Below are positions 47,160 through 59,825 of a stretch of 64,000 nt of DNA, one piece after another (positions within the stretch are counted from its first letter, which is position 1; every line of letters starts with the position of its first letter). Where the stretch lies: NCBI GenBank assembly GCA_022113835.1, contig JAILWY010000011.1, positions 6,692,501 through 6,756,500 on the forward strand. The letters are read 5' to 3'. Position numbers and translations under genes: made by a program. Under the pieces are notes generated by a model. That model saw only the letters and a program-made list of their open reading frames with translations, did not search any database and was not told the origin of the DNA. The stretch is from Atopsyche davidsoni. Lineage: Eukaryota; Arthropoda; Insecta; Trichoptera; Hydrobiosidae.

Positions 47160-48085
47160 TAACTGTGCAAATAAAAAACAGTTTCAACTAATAAAAAAAT
47201 CATTGCAGTTTTAATCCTCGGATATCTCCGTTTTATAGGCTTTGTCAACATAACTACGTGTTCTAACTTTTCCGCTCACATTCTGCTTCCTCGCAAGCAT
47301 TTCAAATGTGTTATTAAAAAAAAGTATTATTTGAACAGTTGATGATCAAGAACAAATATTTTATTTGTGATTTCATCGACAAAACGATATTTTTTAAATC
47401 AATTTATCACAATCTCAGATAATTCGAGAAAAAAAAAAACATTTTTATTTTTTAAATAAAATTGTGTGTGGGCATTTGCAAAAACGAAAATGTAAATAAT
47501 CACAACAAAAAAATATTTTATCTGTAATGATTTTATTAAATTAATTTTTTTATGAATATTCCGTTGTTTGATGGAATCGTTTATAATATATACTCCGTCA
47601 CTTTGCATTACTCCGTATTTCTTCATCATCTTTGATTGTCAATCGAACAGTGGTCTGGTTCATTGGCTTCAGCGCCAATGCGTCAGCTTTGGCACGTGTT
47701 GTCTGCGTCCCAGCTAGAGTCGGCCTGCTATCTCGTAGCCTTTCCACTATCTCGAGCACACGAAAATAAATTTAAAAAAATAGATACTGGCATACTGCGG
47801 CGCCGCGTGCTCCGGAATGCGAAGGTTGTCCAAATCTCTTTTGCGGCAATTTTTTTTTTCACCAGAGCGAATGTCTGTTGTGTGCTGTGGCTGCTCGTAC
47901 ACCAGGTCGTACTATTCGGAAGTAGATTTGCTTGTGTTCATGTGTATAAACACACGTGCACGCTACAATTTCATTTCTTCGGGATTTATGAAATGTGTAA
48001 CTGCAACGTATTGACAAAGTAATATTTTCACAAACAACCAGGCTGAGTTGAGATATTATTTTTTTAAAATTATTTATATGATAAT
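47160..48085. other. AT-rich stretch, no gene
   Basis: A TATA-like CTATAAATACC lies near 47080-47092 just upstream. The 128-codon ORF at 47636-48022 has no recognisable domain. Confidence 0.35.
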
Positions 48086-48090
48086 TAATT

Positions 48091-48182
48091 CTGCGTATTG
48101 CTGCTGCCCAAGAGCATTATTATATAATTCTTTCCTTACAAAGCTCTGGCGTTTAGATTTGATATTCCTTCTGTAGCAGGCT
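48091..48182 (+). repeat. SINE-like family, middle and tail fragment
   Basis: CTGCGTATTGCTGCTGCCCA, then TTTCCTTACAAAGCTCTGGC, then GATTTGATATTCCTTCTGTA match the 23064 and 58556 copies in order. Confidence 0.65.
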
Positions 48183-49095
48183 AAAATCAATTAAATGAAA
48201 TAATTTTCTAATGAAACTAGACACATATACGGTACGTCGGATTTTACCCGTTGTTGATACAATTTATAATCAAAAGAGCATTCAGTAAATATTAATGCCT
48301 TGCTGTTTGTTTGATTCAATGCTTGACAACTTGTGTCTAGGGACCTTTCATTTCAAGTGTGGGTTCAGTCGCGGATAATACACCTTAGAGAAATAAATAA
48401 AAAAACGTGAGCGGAGTGTTCATTGCATCCAACGACAGTTGGCGTCGGCCGCCGGGAACCACCAGACCGAAGATTATTGCTCCAATTATCTTGTGGCCAT
48501 TAAAAAAATGTGTATTTTTGCAATACCCGCGATTATGCCGGGCAAATTGGCGTAAAATTATTAAATTGTGTATTTTTAATAGAACGAAGTAACCTTCCAT
48601 TTATTAGCTGTCACTCGTATCCGCTCGACTTTCAAGATGCACTCTCATACGAGACATTGGCGTATTACTTGTTAATAGTCTTACTATTGTTTAATGAATG
48701 AACATGTGTGAATAGCAATTAAAATGGTATTCCTTTATAGTATAGCTTTTATAGTCTTTGATCTATGTGATGTTGATAATGTTTTTTCTTTGGATTTATA
48801 TTAAAGTTAGCACAGTTTGTTTGGCTAGGACTATCAAATTTCACTTCAGAGGTCGCCGTCCGATCCGAGCAGATGATTTTTGAATTGACCTTAAATATAC
48901 ATAATACACCTCCTACCACATATGTGTACATAAAATGCTACCTACATAACCTGTTTATACTACATATATAGAAATACATATTGAAATATACTATTCTTCC
49001 AATATATGTTGTCAGCGACTGTTAAAATCGTTTATTTATAAATATCATAAGGAGGTATTAATATAAGCATAACAGCTGTTATAAGTAATCTATAC

Positions 49096-49415
49096 CAGGG
49101 GTAGTAAACAAGTCGATCGCGAAGCCTACATGAAAAAAAGCACTAATTTAGTTTTTTTTAATTGTTATTTCGGATCTACATACCTGTGGCATCTGTGACC
49201 CGTTAAATAATTATGTTGTTTTTCCACATAGGTAGATACATATGTTTGAATATATATTTTGATTATCTATCTATAACTGGAGCACAGTGTATAGACATAG
49301 TATGCATTTCACGCCTCCCCTTTCTCACATAGACTACGCCTATGACAACAAGTCGATCGCGATACATTTTAAAAATAAAAATAGATCTTATGAATACAAA
49401 AGTAGACCACACCTG
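49096..49415 (+). mobile_element. hAT-type non-autonomous element with 8-bp duplication
   Basis: The left end is CAGGGGTAGTAAAC; the right end GTAGACCACACCTG is its imperfect inverse. The 8 bases outside are ATCTATAC (49088-49095) and ATCTACAC (49416-49423), 7 of 8 identical, as expected for hAT. Inside each end is a direct repeat AACAAGTCGATCGCGA (49107-49122 and 49347-49362). The 320-bp length and absence of a transposase frame make it a MITE. Confidence 0.8.
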
Positions 49416-50392
49416 ATCTACACAATAGGTTCCTTAGAACAACCGTCGAGAATTTATTAGCGAGTAGTAATTCCGGTGCGATCCGGTTCCACGAGGTTGC
49501 GGATGTGTCTTGTCTCGTCTTATCAATTAGAAATTGATCGCAGAGTGTGGGCGAGTAGAGTAATTAGTAATAATATAGTATTGGTTTTAAGTAATGGGAG
49601 GGGTTGTGCAGATCTATACAATCCGTTTTTAGTAAATATAGTAAATAAGGCCATACATTCGAAGTAACAAAAAATAGCATGGTTAGAGACCAAACACATA
49701 TGTATGTATGGGTGCCTGAATAATGATTGATACGCTTGATTCTATTTAATGTAATAAAATTATACGAGTGATAAAAATGTATATTTTATTTATTATTTGT
49801 ATAACATATTCATTTAATTAAATCAATGGAATTTGCAGTAACACTAGTTTCATTTATCGATATTTTTACCAAAACATCTGTTATTGAATAATCAAATACG
49901 AAGTAATAATATGTACTATATGTTAGTTTATTTGTGACTAATGTATGTTATTTTGTTTAATTTGTAAAGCTGTTAACACATTCCGTTACATTTTCTTGAA
50001 CTCTGCTGACAACGAAGCAGTTTTGTTTAGTGTAGCAACATCCATCGCACACTAAATACTTTTGTAATTATTCTTGAAATAAGCTATCCAAACGATATAT
50101 AAATGTATCGATTACACATACAGAAAGAGTTTTTTTTTTTTTTTTTTTTTAGATAAAATACGCATATTTAATAAAATCGCTTGTAGACAGTGTGCATTGA
50201 TTATCGATTGGTGATTAATCGCTCGAGGTGTGCAAAAAAATATGAAAGTGCGTTTAACGGTGGATGTGTGCGGCCGCTGGCATGCGGCAGGACCGCATTC
50301 CTCTCAAGGTCTCGGGCCAGAGTCTCACCTGGGCGTGTGAGACGATAGGCTTGCTGGGTGTTCAGTCTCTACACACAGTAGCACCTGCGTGC

Positions 50393-50445
50393 AGAGCCGG
50401 CTACACGCGCTGCGACACGACTGCCAACCGAGCCAGGCAGCCGGC
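50393..50445 (+). repeat. Small inverted-repeat element, left end
   Basis: AGCCGGCTACACGCGCTGCG followed by ACACGACTGCCAACCGAGCC matches the family left end most closely. No right end was found. Confidence 0.55.
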
Positions 50446-50554
50446 TGAGCGTTCTCTTAAATATGATATCAGAATAAATTCAAGACCGAATTTTAATATT
50501 AAGGATCTAGGTCCCATAATCGAGTTTTTTTGATCATTTTCTTCTAGTCCGTTT

Positions 50555-51002
50555 TGCGAAAAATCGACTGCACCAATCAAAAATATTTAAATGCAAAAAA
50601 GTTTGATACATCGCTTCTTCCGAACACAATATATTTTTATTTCTTATAAATTTACTATTAATATGATAAATATGTGTTTTTATGATTGAAGTGTAGGAAT
50701 TTGGAGATTCTAAACATTTAAAAGTCTTTTTTTCAATTGGAATTGAAAGATTATATATAAACCATGTGCGTCTTATAAATTTAAAAATTAAAAATCTTTA
50801 ACAAACTTTGGTTTTGAAAAGTCGTCATTTTATCCAATTTTTCAACATCTTAAAGATTTTATTTTACCCTAAAAATGGACGTAAATTAAATGATAAAAAA
50901 TTGGTAAATATAATTTAAAGTTTTCTCAATACTCAAAAAAAAATCAACATTCGACATAGAAAAATAAAGTGACAATTAAATTAATTAAATGACACGATTT
51001 CG
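50555..51002 (+). repeat. AT-rich dispersed repeat, copy 2
   Basis: This is the collinear partner of 15995-16433, in the same orientation. It carries an extra segment (about 50840-50875) absent from copy 1 and ends with the same AATGACACGATTTCGC. Confidence 0.75.
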
Positions 51003-51240
51003 CCAGGTAATCGACTGGTGTCCGGTTGAACATCAGAGGCAATTAAAAGGCTAGAAGCAACTGCCTTAACGAAACACCTGTGTATTTTTATTGCACTTAT
51101 TTTGATTCTTTAAATAAAATTGGCGCAATAAATCAGCGAATCCGTTGAATAATTGATGATGATCCCGTGACTTGAATCACCGCACTTGACCTTAAAATCT
51201 CGCGACCCGCTTCACCCGAGCCACCGGCGCGATCAATAGC

Positions 51241-51375
51241 GGGTGACCAGGGTGACCGGGGTGGCCAGGGTGGCCAGGGTGGCCAGGGTGGCCAGGGTGG
51301 CCAGGGTGGCCAGGGTGGCCAGGGTGGCCAGGGTGGCCAGGGTGGCCAGGGTGGCCAGGGTGGCCAGGGTGGCCA
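51241..51375 (+). repeat. 9-bp minisatellite, 15 units
   Basis: Thirteen perfect units of GGGTGGCCA (51259-51375) are preceded by two GGGTGACC[AG] variants (51241-51258). Because 9 is a multiple of 3, several frames stay open, which produces repeat ORFs on both strands (Gly-His-Pro on the minus strand). These are artefacts of the repeat. Confidence 0.97.
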
Positions 51376-51599
51376 GGGGCGAGGTCACCCCGACTCGTCC
51401 ACACGATGATGGAATGTCGAAGTTACGATTCCACACGCAACAGGTTGCACTCAGAATTCTCAATCAATAGCACATATTTGTATTGTATATTTAACTGGGC
51501 TATCATATACGTAATACGTAATATAACTTATTGTACACATCGTGCATCAATACATACTGAAAAAAAAACAAAAAAAAAACACTTTATCGATATATATTA

Positions 51600-53805
51600 T
51601 TAAATGGAATATGTAATTTATTATAACTTACTTATCTATATTACAATGGTGAAAATATGCGTGTATGTATTCTGAATAGTCGGTGTTATTCTGTTACAAG
51701 TTTACCTTTGTAACTTCATTATTTTTATTTAATATAAAACTTATTACCTTATCATAACATTTTATAGGCATAAAACAATATTATTTATAAGTTGATTTAT
51801 ATGACTGATTGTTCTAAAAATACGTGGTAATACACAATATAATATTATTATTTTATTTATTGATATAATATTTTGGTGTTTGTATAATAATATTAGTATT
51901 TTATTTATATAATGGTAATATATACTAAAAATTGAGTTATAGAGATTGGTTTTCGATCGAGAGGTGGATCGTGTGGTGGTTGTACCTTTTATGATTTTTC
52001 TTTTCTAACTATTCGACTGAAAGTTAAAATCTTGTGAAACGCTTCACGTCCGGCTGAAGTGTTCCTCGCAGGACGTGGAGGGACATACAATTTCCAATAA
52101 AAATTATGAAACCTGTGTTCTTCAAACCCTTCCTTGCATTTTAAGCGAAACGGCCCGGTAGCTTGAAAAAATTAACGCACAGTGCACGTGCGCGCCCACG
52201 GACGGACCCACTGTGCGTTGACTTTGAATCACAACGGACTACAGACGGATCCGACGCTTTTTACGGTCTATAAAAAAAATACCAAATAAAAACACGTTTC
52301 TAATAGCAAGAAGTCTTACACATTTTTATGTGATTTTTAATTAAGGCCTACTTCCATTGTCCAGAGAAAAATCCAAAGGAAAAGAGTCACTGTGGATGGA
52401 GAAACCTAGCGTTGATGCGGGATTTTCACCAGTCTTAAATATTATTATTAGTAAGACTGGCCCGGTATAAATATATGTTCTATGAGATTGTCAACAACCT
52501 CCACTGAGAGGCACTCGATGATAATAACGTCCGGTGTTACGAAGGGCACTTAGCCATGGCATATGTTGATAGTCTCCTCCCTGAGAATAAATCTAACAGC
52601 GGTCTTAATAAAACCTAGTAAAATGTAATTGCGGATTTTTTTTATGAACGGAATGACGTTTTACGCTACCGGATGCGAGTCTATTAAATAAGTTGTTACG
52701 AAAAATAGTAAATGCTATAAATGCAAGCTCATTTTACAATCATCATTTTGCGTAATAACTGCTTTGAATTATTCGCTGTGTTCATTCCAGCTTATTATTC
52801 TCCGACGGGAGTGTAATACGTCTATTAGGATGGTTTTTTTTTTAACTTGCATGATTATTATCCGTACATAAAGAAAATTGCCGGAGACATAAAAAGTAAC
52901 CTCTCGATTTGTTTTATTCATTGTTAATTCTCCACTGGCGACTTCGAAGCAGGGGTGATTGTGATTATAAACCCTTATTTGTGTTATTTGAATAAGGGTA
53001 TGTATAGTTGCTTATTATTATGTTATGTTGTCTATATATAAATGTTTACTAAGGTATTAAAACGGCCGTCAGTCGGCAACAAAGTAGCGTCCAAGGAACA
53101 TGTTTTTTTGAGTTAGTCTGGAAGATATGAACTGGGAAACCTATCGTGAAAAAGACTGCATGGAACGTAGTACGCTCTTTTTATTAAAAACAACACAGAT
53201 ATGACTTAAAGTTTACTTGTGTATATATATTTTTTTTCAATAATTATTACAACAGCCGATAATAAATTTATGAATGTTTTATTGGCTTATTTTTATTATG
53301 TATGAACTTCGTGATAGGAACGCTTTTTGTACGAAATTGCTTTTGAATGTCAAGTGAGATACACTGTGAGAGACGAGAGTACTTATAAATGCAATAAAAA
53401 CTGCAATCGATGTCATTAAATTGATTAAAAAATGATATTCGATGTTGCGACACACAACGCTGGTGTTATTAAATTAAATATTTACGTAATACAAAAAAAG
53501 TACACACGCAGGTGCTTTTTTTTCCAAGAGCTAGAGAGCTATTTTTAACCATTTGTTATTTGTCTATTTCTGTTTTATCAGTGTAATGCGGTGACATACA
53601 TAGTATGGGATAAGTATAATAATAATAAAAAAGAAAAACAATAATACAGACCAATCACCTCATGCAATTTTTGAATTAACGTTTTGTTATAAAGATAAAA
53701 CTACATGAAACCCTTGTTTTAATTTTTTCATAGGTCGACTGGAAAACCTAAAAAAAATGTTTTGTATAATGTTATAGTGCTATTTGTTTCAAAATTATTT
53801 TTTTT
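51600..53805. other. AT-rich stretch with a short hairpin, no gene
   Basis: AACGCACAGTG (52174-52184) and CACTGTGCGTT (52209-52219) are perfect 11-bp inverted arms around a GC-rich loop with a CACGTG word. Otherwise I see nothing. Confidence 0.45.
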
Positions 53806-53810
53806 TAATT

Positions 53811-53860
53811 AAGCCGGCTACACACTCAGCGACATGACTTACAATCGATACTGCTTTATA
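53811..53860 (+). repeat. Small inverted-repeat element, left end
   Basis: TTAAGCCGGCTACACACTCA followed by GCGACATGACTTACAATCG resembles the family left end. A clean right end was not found. Confidence 0.4.
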
Positions 53861-54346
53861 CACTATTCGTTATATGGAAGGGGATTATAAAACCTAACCT
53901 TGACTTGCGACTCAGCGGACAATCGCACCTTCTTATTTCAGGCTTTATATGCAATTCTTATATATAGATTTTTTTTGTGTTTTTAAAAACTAAAGATTCT
54001 TTAATCTCGAGGATGTAGTCCACGTCCTGCAGGGCTGCACCACGAGACTGTGTCACCGATCTCCACTTCTTTGGAAGCGTCGTGCGAGCAATCGAGGCCA
54101 AACTGGAGTACGGTTGTTTACGACGTGAGAGATGTCCTTATGCAGAGCCACTTGTCATGTTTGCATTATTATTCAGAATTGATAACTCGTCCAGGCGCCG
54201 GCCACTAATATGGAAGCTGCAACGTGGCTGTCTCAAGGCCAGGCTGATGTCACTGTAACAATACGTCGCTTCACACGGCACTGTAGCAAAAAAAACCCCA
54301 GCATTATCTTTTACTATTAAATCATGTTACAAAATACTATTATAAA

Positions 54347-54540
54347 ATTGCCTGCACACGCTGCGGCACAACTGACCACCGATTTCGTGCGTTTTTATAG
54401 TTTTGCCCAAATTAAATGTGATGCTATTGCCCAGTAACGTTACGTCTGTTGGCAGCATTAAATTTATATTGTATGGTATACGCGAAATGATAAAACACAT
54501 ACTTAACCCTTTAAGCTGTCTGCACACGCTGCAGTGAAAT
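54347..54540. repeat. Small inverted-repeat element, two left ends in the same orientation
   Basis: TTGCCTGCACACGCTGCGGC (54347) with ACAACTGACCACCGAT, and AAGCTGTCTGCACACGCTGC (54520), are two same-direction family ends 170 bp apart. Confidence 0.5.
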
Positions 54541-54599
54541 AAATTTTGAAATTCTGAACTCATCAAAAACGCCGAATAATACACACGAATAGAATCAGC

Positions 54600-57500
54600 T
54601 GTGAATACACCTCGCTAAAGAATATTATTGGGATATATTTCTACGTGGCAGTGTATGCTTGTTTTAAGCGTTCGTGTCTTATTCAATCCGTGCATATGTT
54701 TTAAGGTAATTTGTCAATATTTACCATCAAATCTCGTTTGCGAACCTCGTCCCAGTAATTAATGCTATTTGCGCGTCTGGTTTTTTTTAGCAAGTGATGG
54801 CATATTGGATCAGCTGGCAATACTCAACAAGTGTTTCTGAAACTCATTGCCAGTGCAGACGTCAATAAGATATTGATTTATTTTTTTTAAGCAATTATCA
54901 TGTTCAAGTGTTTATGTGATTTTTTTTATTCTTGTTCTACTTGGGTTTTGATTTATTTTGCGTTAAAATACTCCATGTGCTAAGTACATGAAGTTTTTTT
55001 AAATTATTATACATTATATCTAAGTTCAGAAATTATGTATAATAAAATAGTTCAGGAGAATATATTGTATGCTGAGAAAAATCAAAATAAGTTTGTATTT
55101 GTAACAGGTAGATACTGTTATAAAAGCATTGTCAATAAGTTAAACAAATAAAAAATATTATTTTTATCATTATTAATAAGAAATATGGAATTCTTCAAAA
55201 CAATTACAGAATTTGTATATTTTTGTAGTATTATTAAAAAAGGCCTTTTAATTAATTTTTTTGTATGTTTTTAAATTCAAGATTCTCTCTATTTGAATAG
55301 AAAGTTGCGAAAAAAATTTGATTTTTCTAATTATAATTTTGAATATCATTTATTATGGTACTTTCAAATAGCAAAAATTTTAATTATGAATAAGGTTTAT
55401 ATAACCTGAAGAAATTTTTTTAAAATAACTTTCTCCGGTTAATTGTGTAAAAATTATTCTTATATATTTTATTCCTAGTACTTAGTCGTTATATTTCAAA
55501 ATGTTTCTATCAAGTTTAGTCCTCATTTAAAATGCAACAAATAAAAAAAATATAGCAATATAAAAATTCAGATAGCAATATTTTGTTTTTTTGCATATAA
55601 ATAATAATAATAATTATAAGCAAAACCATTCGACAGCGCAACAGCCTTTCACCGTAACCAGTTAGAGCAAGGGTCGTTTTATTACATTTTAATTAGAAAT
55701 AAATAACATTTTTCAATATCAATTTTCTCATATTTTTTCTAAGAATTCACGCTTTTTATGTTGATTATGATTGAATGTGTCGAAGCGCTTGTATTGCAGT
55801 ATATACCAGTGGCGTGCGGTATATATAAATTATACTTATTAATCCTATTAAAAATATACAAAAATGATTTTTTTTTAGTGTGCATTCTACAGTATTTTAC
55901 ACGTTTATAAGGTATTTATTCAATTTTTGTGGTGAGATTTCCACGTGTATTGAAATTATTATTAAGCAACCTTACATGTAACCTGCACCTTTACTATTTA
56001 AGGTAGTTCTCTGCCGTGGTGTATTACAAAATCCTTGATTTCGGTCGATCGCTCTCCTCTTTAGGGCTCCTCTAGGTCGTTTCGCGTATCCAGATATGGG
56101 GCGATTGTTAAAATTGTAAAATAGTGAATAATATTTCTTTACTTTATAGTTTCAACACTCGCTGCCAGTCGCCAAGAATTTTCCAGAGATTTTGTTTTAA
56201 CGTATCTGTAAATGATTGCGCAAGTTTTTAATTATAATAAATATATCCGATTTTGGGATGAGGCGGATTTTTTTTTTTTAATAAAAAAGCGTTTGACTTG
56301 TTTAAAGGTCTGTAACAAGTTTGGATTCACTCTGTATATATGAGGCATATCGCTTATTCTTACATTTGCATTACGTTTATATTTGAATTATTTTTTCAAT
56401 TTAGGTCAAATGACTACAGGTATTGAAATTTGAGAAAATATGTCGAATACTTATTTTTGCTTGACAAAGCCGTTTTACACGGTTTATACACTAAGCGACA
56501 TGAAAATTCTAGTAATTAATTTTATCGTGTATTGATATTATACATGTATCGTATTGTACAAGTAATAAGGTGTTTATTATAGTCATATGCAGTTTTTCCA
56601 CCAAAATGGAAACTATATGTTCTGGTTCATTAAAATTTACTTTCTTACTTATATAATAATATTAATACCGTTTATTTTGTGGCGATAAAGCTTTGGTTAC
56701 TCTCCCGTTCCCTTCATTGTTTGACCTGCTGACAAATTTGTCTTCATTTCATATTGAAGTTAAATTTATTTTTAGTTTACCAAACACTGGAATAACCAAG
56801 GCAGAAATAGAAAACAACATAATTGAACCGATAAATTACTTAATAATATTGGTCATATTTTTTTATCCGGTGACCGAATCTTTAGTGTAGTACGTTTTTA
56901 GTCTTTTCAATCATAAAAGCCTTAAACAATTATTAACTACATTTTTGACATGTACTAGTATATAGCTGGCAGGTCAAAAATGTTAATAATCTGACTTAAT
57001 TCACGCTGTATTGTGTGATATACTTGCATAACTGCTTATTTTTTAAGGTTAATGTATTATTTGACCTTTCGGTTCCTTTTTACAGCGGTATATTGATTTT
57101 TATTATCTCTTTTATAAAGATTTTGTTTTTTTCATACAAACCTGTCTTCACTGCCTTTACTTTATAGGCGAACGTAGAGTCGTCTTGGAATTCTCGAGAT
57201 TTCAGTAAACACTCAAACGTAAATGCAGATGCTGGGCATATTTTTTTGTTGGATATCTGTTGATTTACAATTGCACAATTGAATACATCAAATTATCGAT
57301 TTTATTAATCAATTAACGTTTTCATTTATTTATTCTAGTATTGATTTATAATTAGGTACACCTTCAATGAATGATGTGAAATATAATTATTTCAAATGAA
57401 CTTTTGATCTTTGCAGCCGTGATGTTCTTACAAGGCGATATGCTTTTGCAGGGTCTCTTATACTATACATACTGTTTATCCTGTGTGTGCTTTTTTTTTT

Positions 57501-58270
57501 TTTTTTACTAAGTATACTGCTTCTTAGACGAGACAGCTCCGTTAATGTCTGGAGAGTATCTTGTTACTCGCGGATGTGTTTCAATTGCGCTGCGAATTGA
57601 TCAATCATACACCAAAATAAGCGGTGGCGTGGAGTGAAGGCAAGCAATGGGTGCGAGGGTGAATAAAAGTGTTGCTTATTTCTGGTGGTAAAGGAAAATA
57701 CCCAGTTTGGCTCTGATCGTCAAAATCAAACCATAATTATATTTAGATTTCGGTACATTGCTTTGCCATCATCGCGCACTACCGGAACGTAGGCATGTTT
57801 TAAACCTCGTTTATTGCCAACAAATTTATTTTGCAATTTTTTTTTTTTGTCAAGACGCTATTAGAATCGTGAATTCATTACGTTATTGAATTGACCCGGC
57901 ATCGCAAAAACATCGCGGCTCACCGATGTCGCTCTCGCGGTTAGCGGTCAATCAGAATCTCAAATGCTATAACAAATACTCGGTTAGTATATCTTCAAAA
58001 CGTACAGGCACTGTGTTATTTTATTTATAATATATGTTAAATTAATAATAATAAAAAAAAAACTATTTATAAATCAACCTTTGATCTTTTTTATGTTTAG
58101 ATTGTAACTTTGTTTACTAGGTATCTTCACAAACACGATTATGATAATTATTCATAGCACAGTAATTCTCATATTTGTAATAAACTTTCCGGATGTAGTC
58201 GAGTACAAATTGATGCAGCAGAAACGCCGTAGGAGCGTTTATCGGATATCGATACGATCTGCTAACTCAG
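54600..58270. other. Long AT-rich stretch, no gene
   Basis: A CAGTGGCGTGCGGT word at about 55808 resembles some transposon ends but has no partner. A T16 run lies at 57491-57506. No exon or RNA gene was found. Confidence 0.45.
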
Positions 58271-58279
58271 GTGCTGTGT

Positions 58280-58425
58280 ACTTTGAACCTCGGCGGGGTT
58301 AGCAGCTTCGCCGGAGCAGGCTGCTACTCGCCGTTGCGTAACGGCGGCGCGCGCCGAACTGCGCTGCAGACGCTCACGTGACGCTCGGGTCGTCGCTCGC
58401 GCCGTGGGGCTCGCCCATTGGCCGG
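58280..58425. other. CpG-rich patch with CACGTG and CCAAT-like words
   Basis: The GC-rich patch contains a CACGTG E-box (about 58375-58380) and CCCATTGGCCGG (about 58413-58424). It might be regulatory; no gene follows. Confidence 0.3.
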
Positions 58426-58427
58426 AC

Positions 58428-58469
58428 CACTACACACTACACACTACACACCACACACCACACACTACA
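58428..58469 (+). repeat. 7-bp tandem repeat, 6 units
   Basis: CACTACA (three units), CACCACA (two), CACTACA (one). The hAT element at 58473 is inserted at its right edge. Confidence 0.9.
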
Positions 58470-58472
58470 GCC

Positions 58473-59070
58473 CAGGGGTGGCCAAATTTTGATCACTGCC
58501 ACCTGTTTTTTTTTTTTTTTTTTTTTTTATTAATATTAAGCGGCGGTCTACCGACATACCTCTTCTTTAAGTGCCTCTACTCATAGGAGGTTGGCGACCT
58601 TTTCACTCATGCTGAGCCAGTGTTCATAATAGTGTAATCATCGAGTCCTTCTACATCGCAGTTTTATATTAAAACGAAAAGTCTGCGTATTGCTGCTGCT
58701 CAATAGCATTATTATACTGCGGTCTTATATAAAAACTACTACGAATGATCCATCGAAATGCTGAAATGGGATCTGCTATCGCACCCGCCGTATCCGCCAG
58801 ACCGATTATCACTTGTTCCGGTCGATGGTGCATGGCTTGGCTGGGCTACACGTTTCCAATTTCTTAGGAGTGATTAATGGTTTCGGTCCAAAGACGCGTC
58901 GTTTTATCGTCACTGTATTCATGTATTGGCAAAAACGTGTAGCTAGCGAGGGACGTTTTTTTATATTTCTCTTGAAATTTCCCATTTTTCCATACATATT
59001 TAATGCTCTGTGCATCAGAGATGTGTGCATACCAAACAGCCGGGCGACTAGGAATAGTTGGGCGCCCCTG
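58473..59070 (+). mobile_element. hAT-type element with a nested SINE-like copy
   Basis: The left end CAGGGGTGGCCAAATTTTG faces the right end AGTTGGGCGCCCCTG, an imperfect inverse. The outside 8-mers are CTACAGCC (58465-58472) and CTGCAGAC (59071-59078), 6 of 8 identical. A T23 run (58506-58528) and a SINE-like copy (58556-58735) lie inside, so the SINE-like copy either rode along or inserted later. No hAT transposase frame was found. Confidence 0.6.
58556..58735 (+). repeat. SINE-like family, head and middle
   Basis: Head CTTCTTTAAGTGCCTCTACT, GGAGGTTGGCGACC, CATGCTGAGCCAGTGTTCAT, then middle TCGAGTCCTTCTACATCGCA and TCTGCGTATTGCTGCTGCTC match the copies at 14416, 23064 and 48091 in order. 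It ends at a repeat of its own GCGGTCTTATAT-type word. Confidence 0.65.
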
Positions 59071-59755
59071 CTGCAGACTGTTTATTTTTATTTTCGATAT
59101 CTGTCATTTATAAGTTATCTAAAATATTAATTCACACAAAAATGGATACGATCCGGCAGAAATAATTCGTTTAGTTTTACTACAAGAAAATTTGCCTCGA
59201 CATTTGAAGTTCGACCTCGTTTAAATAGTTTATTGTAGCTCGATTAATCTACTGTGTAATGAAATTAAATAGACAGTAATGTTAGCATGCCATAAAAAAA
59301 TCAATTACTCAACTTTTCATATGAATTTAGTTTTTGACTGCATCTATTTTTATTCATACGGGTAATATACGATTTATCGTTTGGGATAAATTCTGAATGT
59401 TTATATTGCGCGATCGCGGGCTCGCGTCTAGTTGAAGCTATGATTTATCAATTTTGATGTCAGTGTATGGATTGCTTTAGCGGAAAAGTGAGGAAAAGCA
59501 CTGTATTTTGTAGACTCTCTGTGGTTTTCCCGTGCGCATTGGGGCGAGCGAGATGAGCGAGCAGGCCGCGAAGGTCTCGCCGCATCGTTAATCGGCCAGA
59601 TTCAATGCCGGGTTATATTTAGAATGGACTCGTTTATTTTTAATACGACCGGCTATATTATTATGTCAATTGTTGTTTGCCGAAAGGGAGACTGCGGAAC
59701 TGCGGAATGAAATATAACCAAAATTAGACAGCGTAAAATATTCCATTATCACTGA

Positions 59756-59825
59756 AGCCCTCTTACATAAAGGGACGCTATTGGCTAATTGCAAGCTGTG
59801 TAGCCGGATTTAGCTTTCACCGCAT
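59756..59825 (-). repeat. Small inverted-repeat element, right part
   Basis: GGGACGCTATTGGCTAATTG followed by CAAGCTGTGTAGCCGG matches the core and a shortened right end of the family. Confidence 0.45.

Noticed and set aside
51192..51470. Collagen-like Gly-His-Pro ORF and companion repeat ORFs
   Set aside because: A 9-bp repeat keeps several frames open on both strands; there is no start context or flanking coding sequence.
55805..55822. CAGTGGCGTGCGGT resembling a transposon end
   Set aside because: No inverted partner or target duplication found in the neighbourhood.
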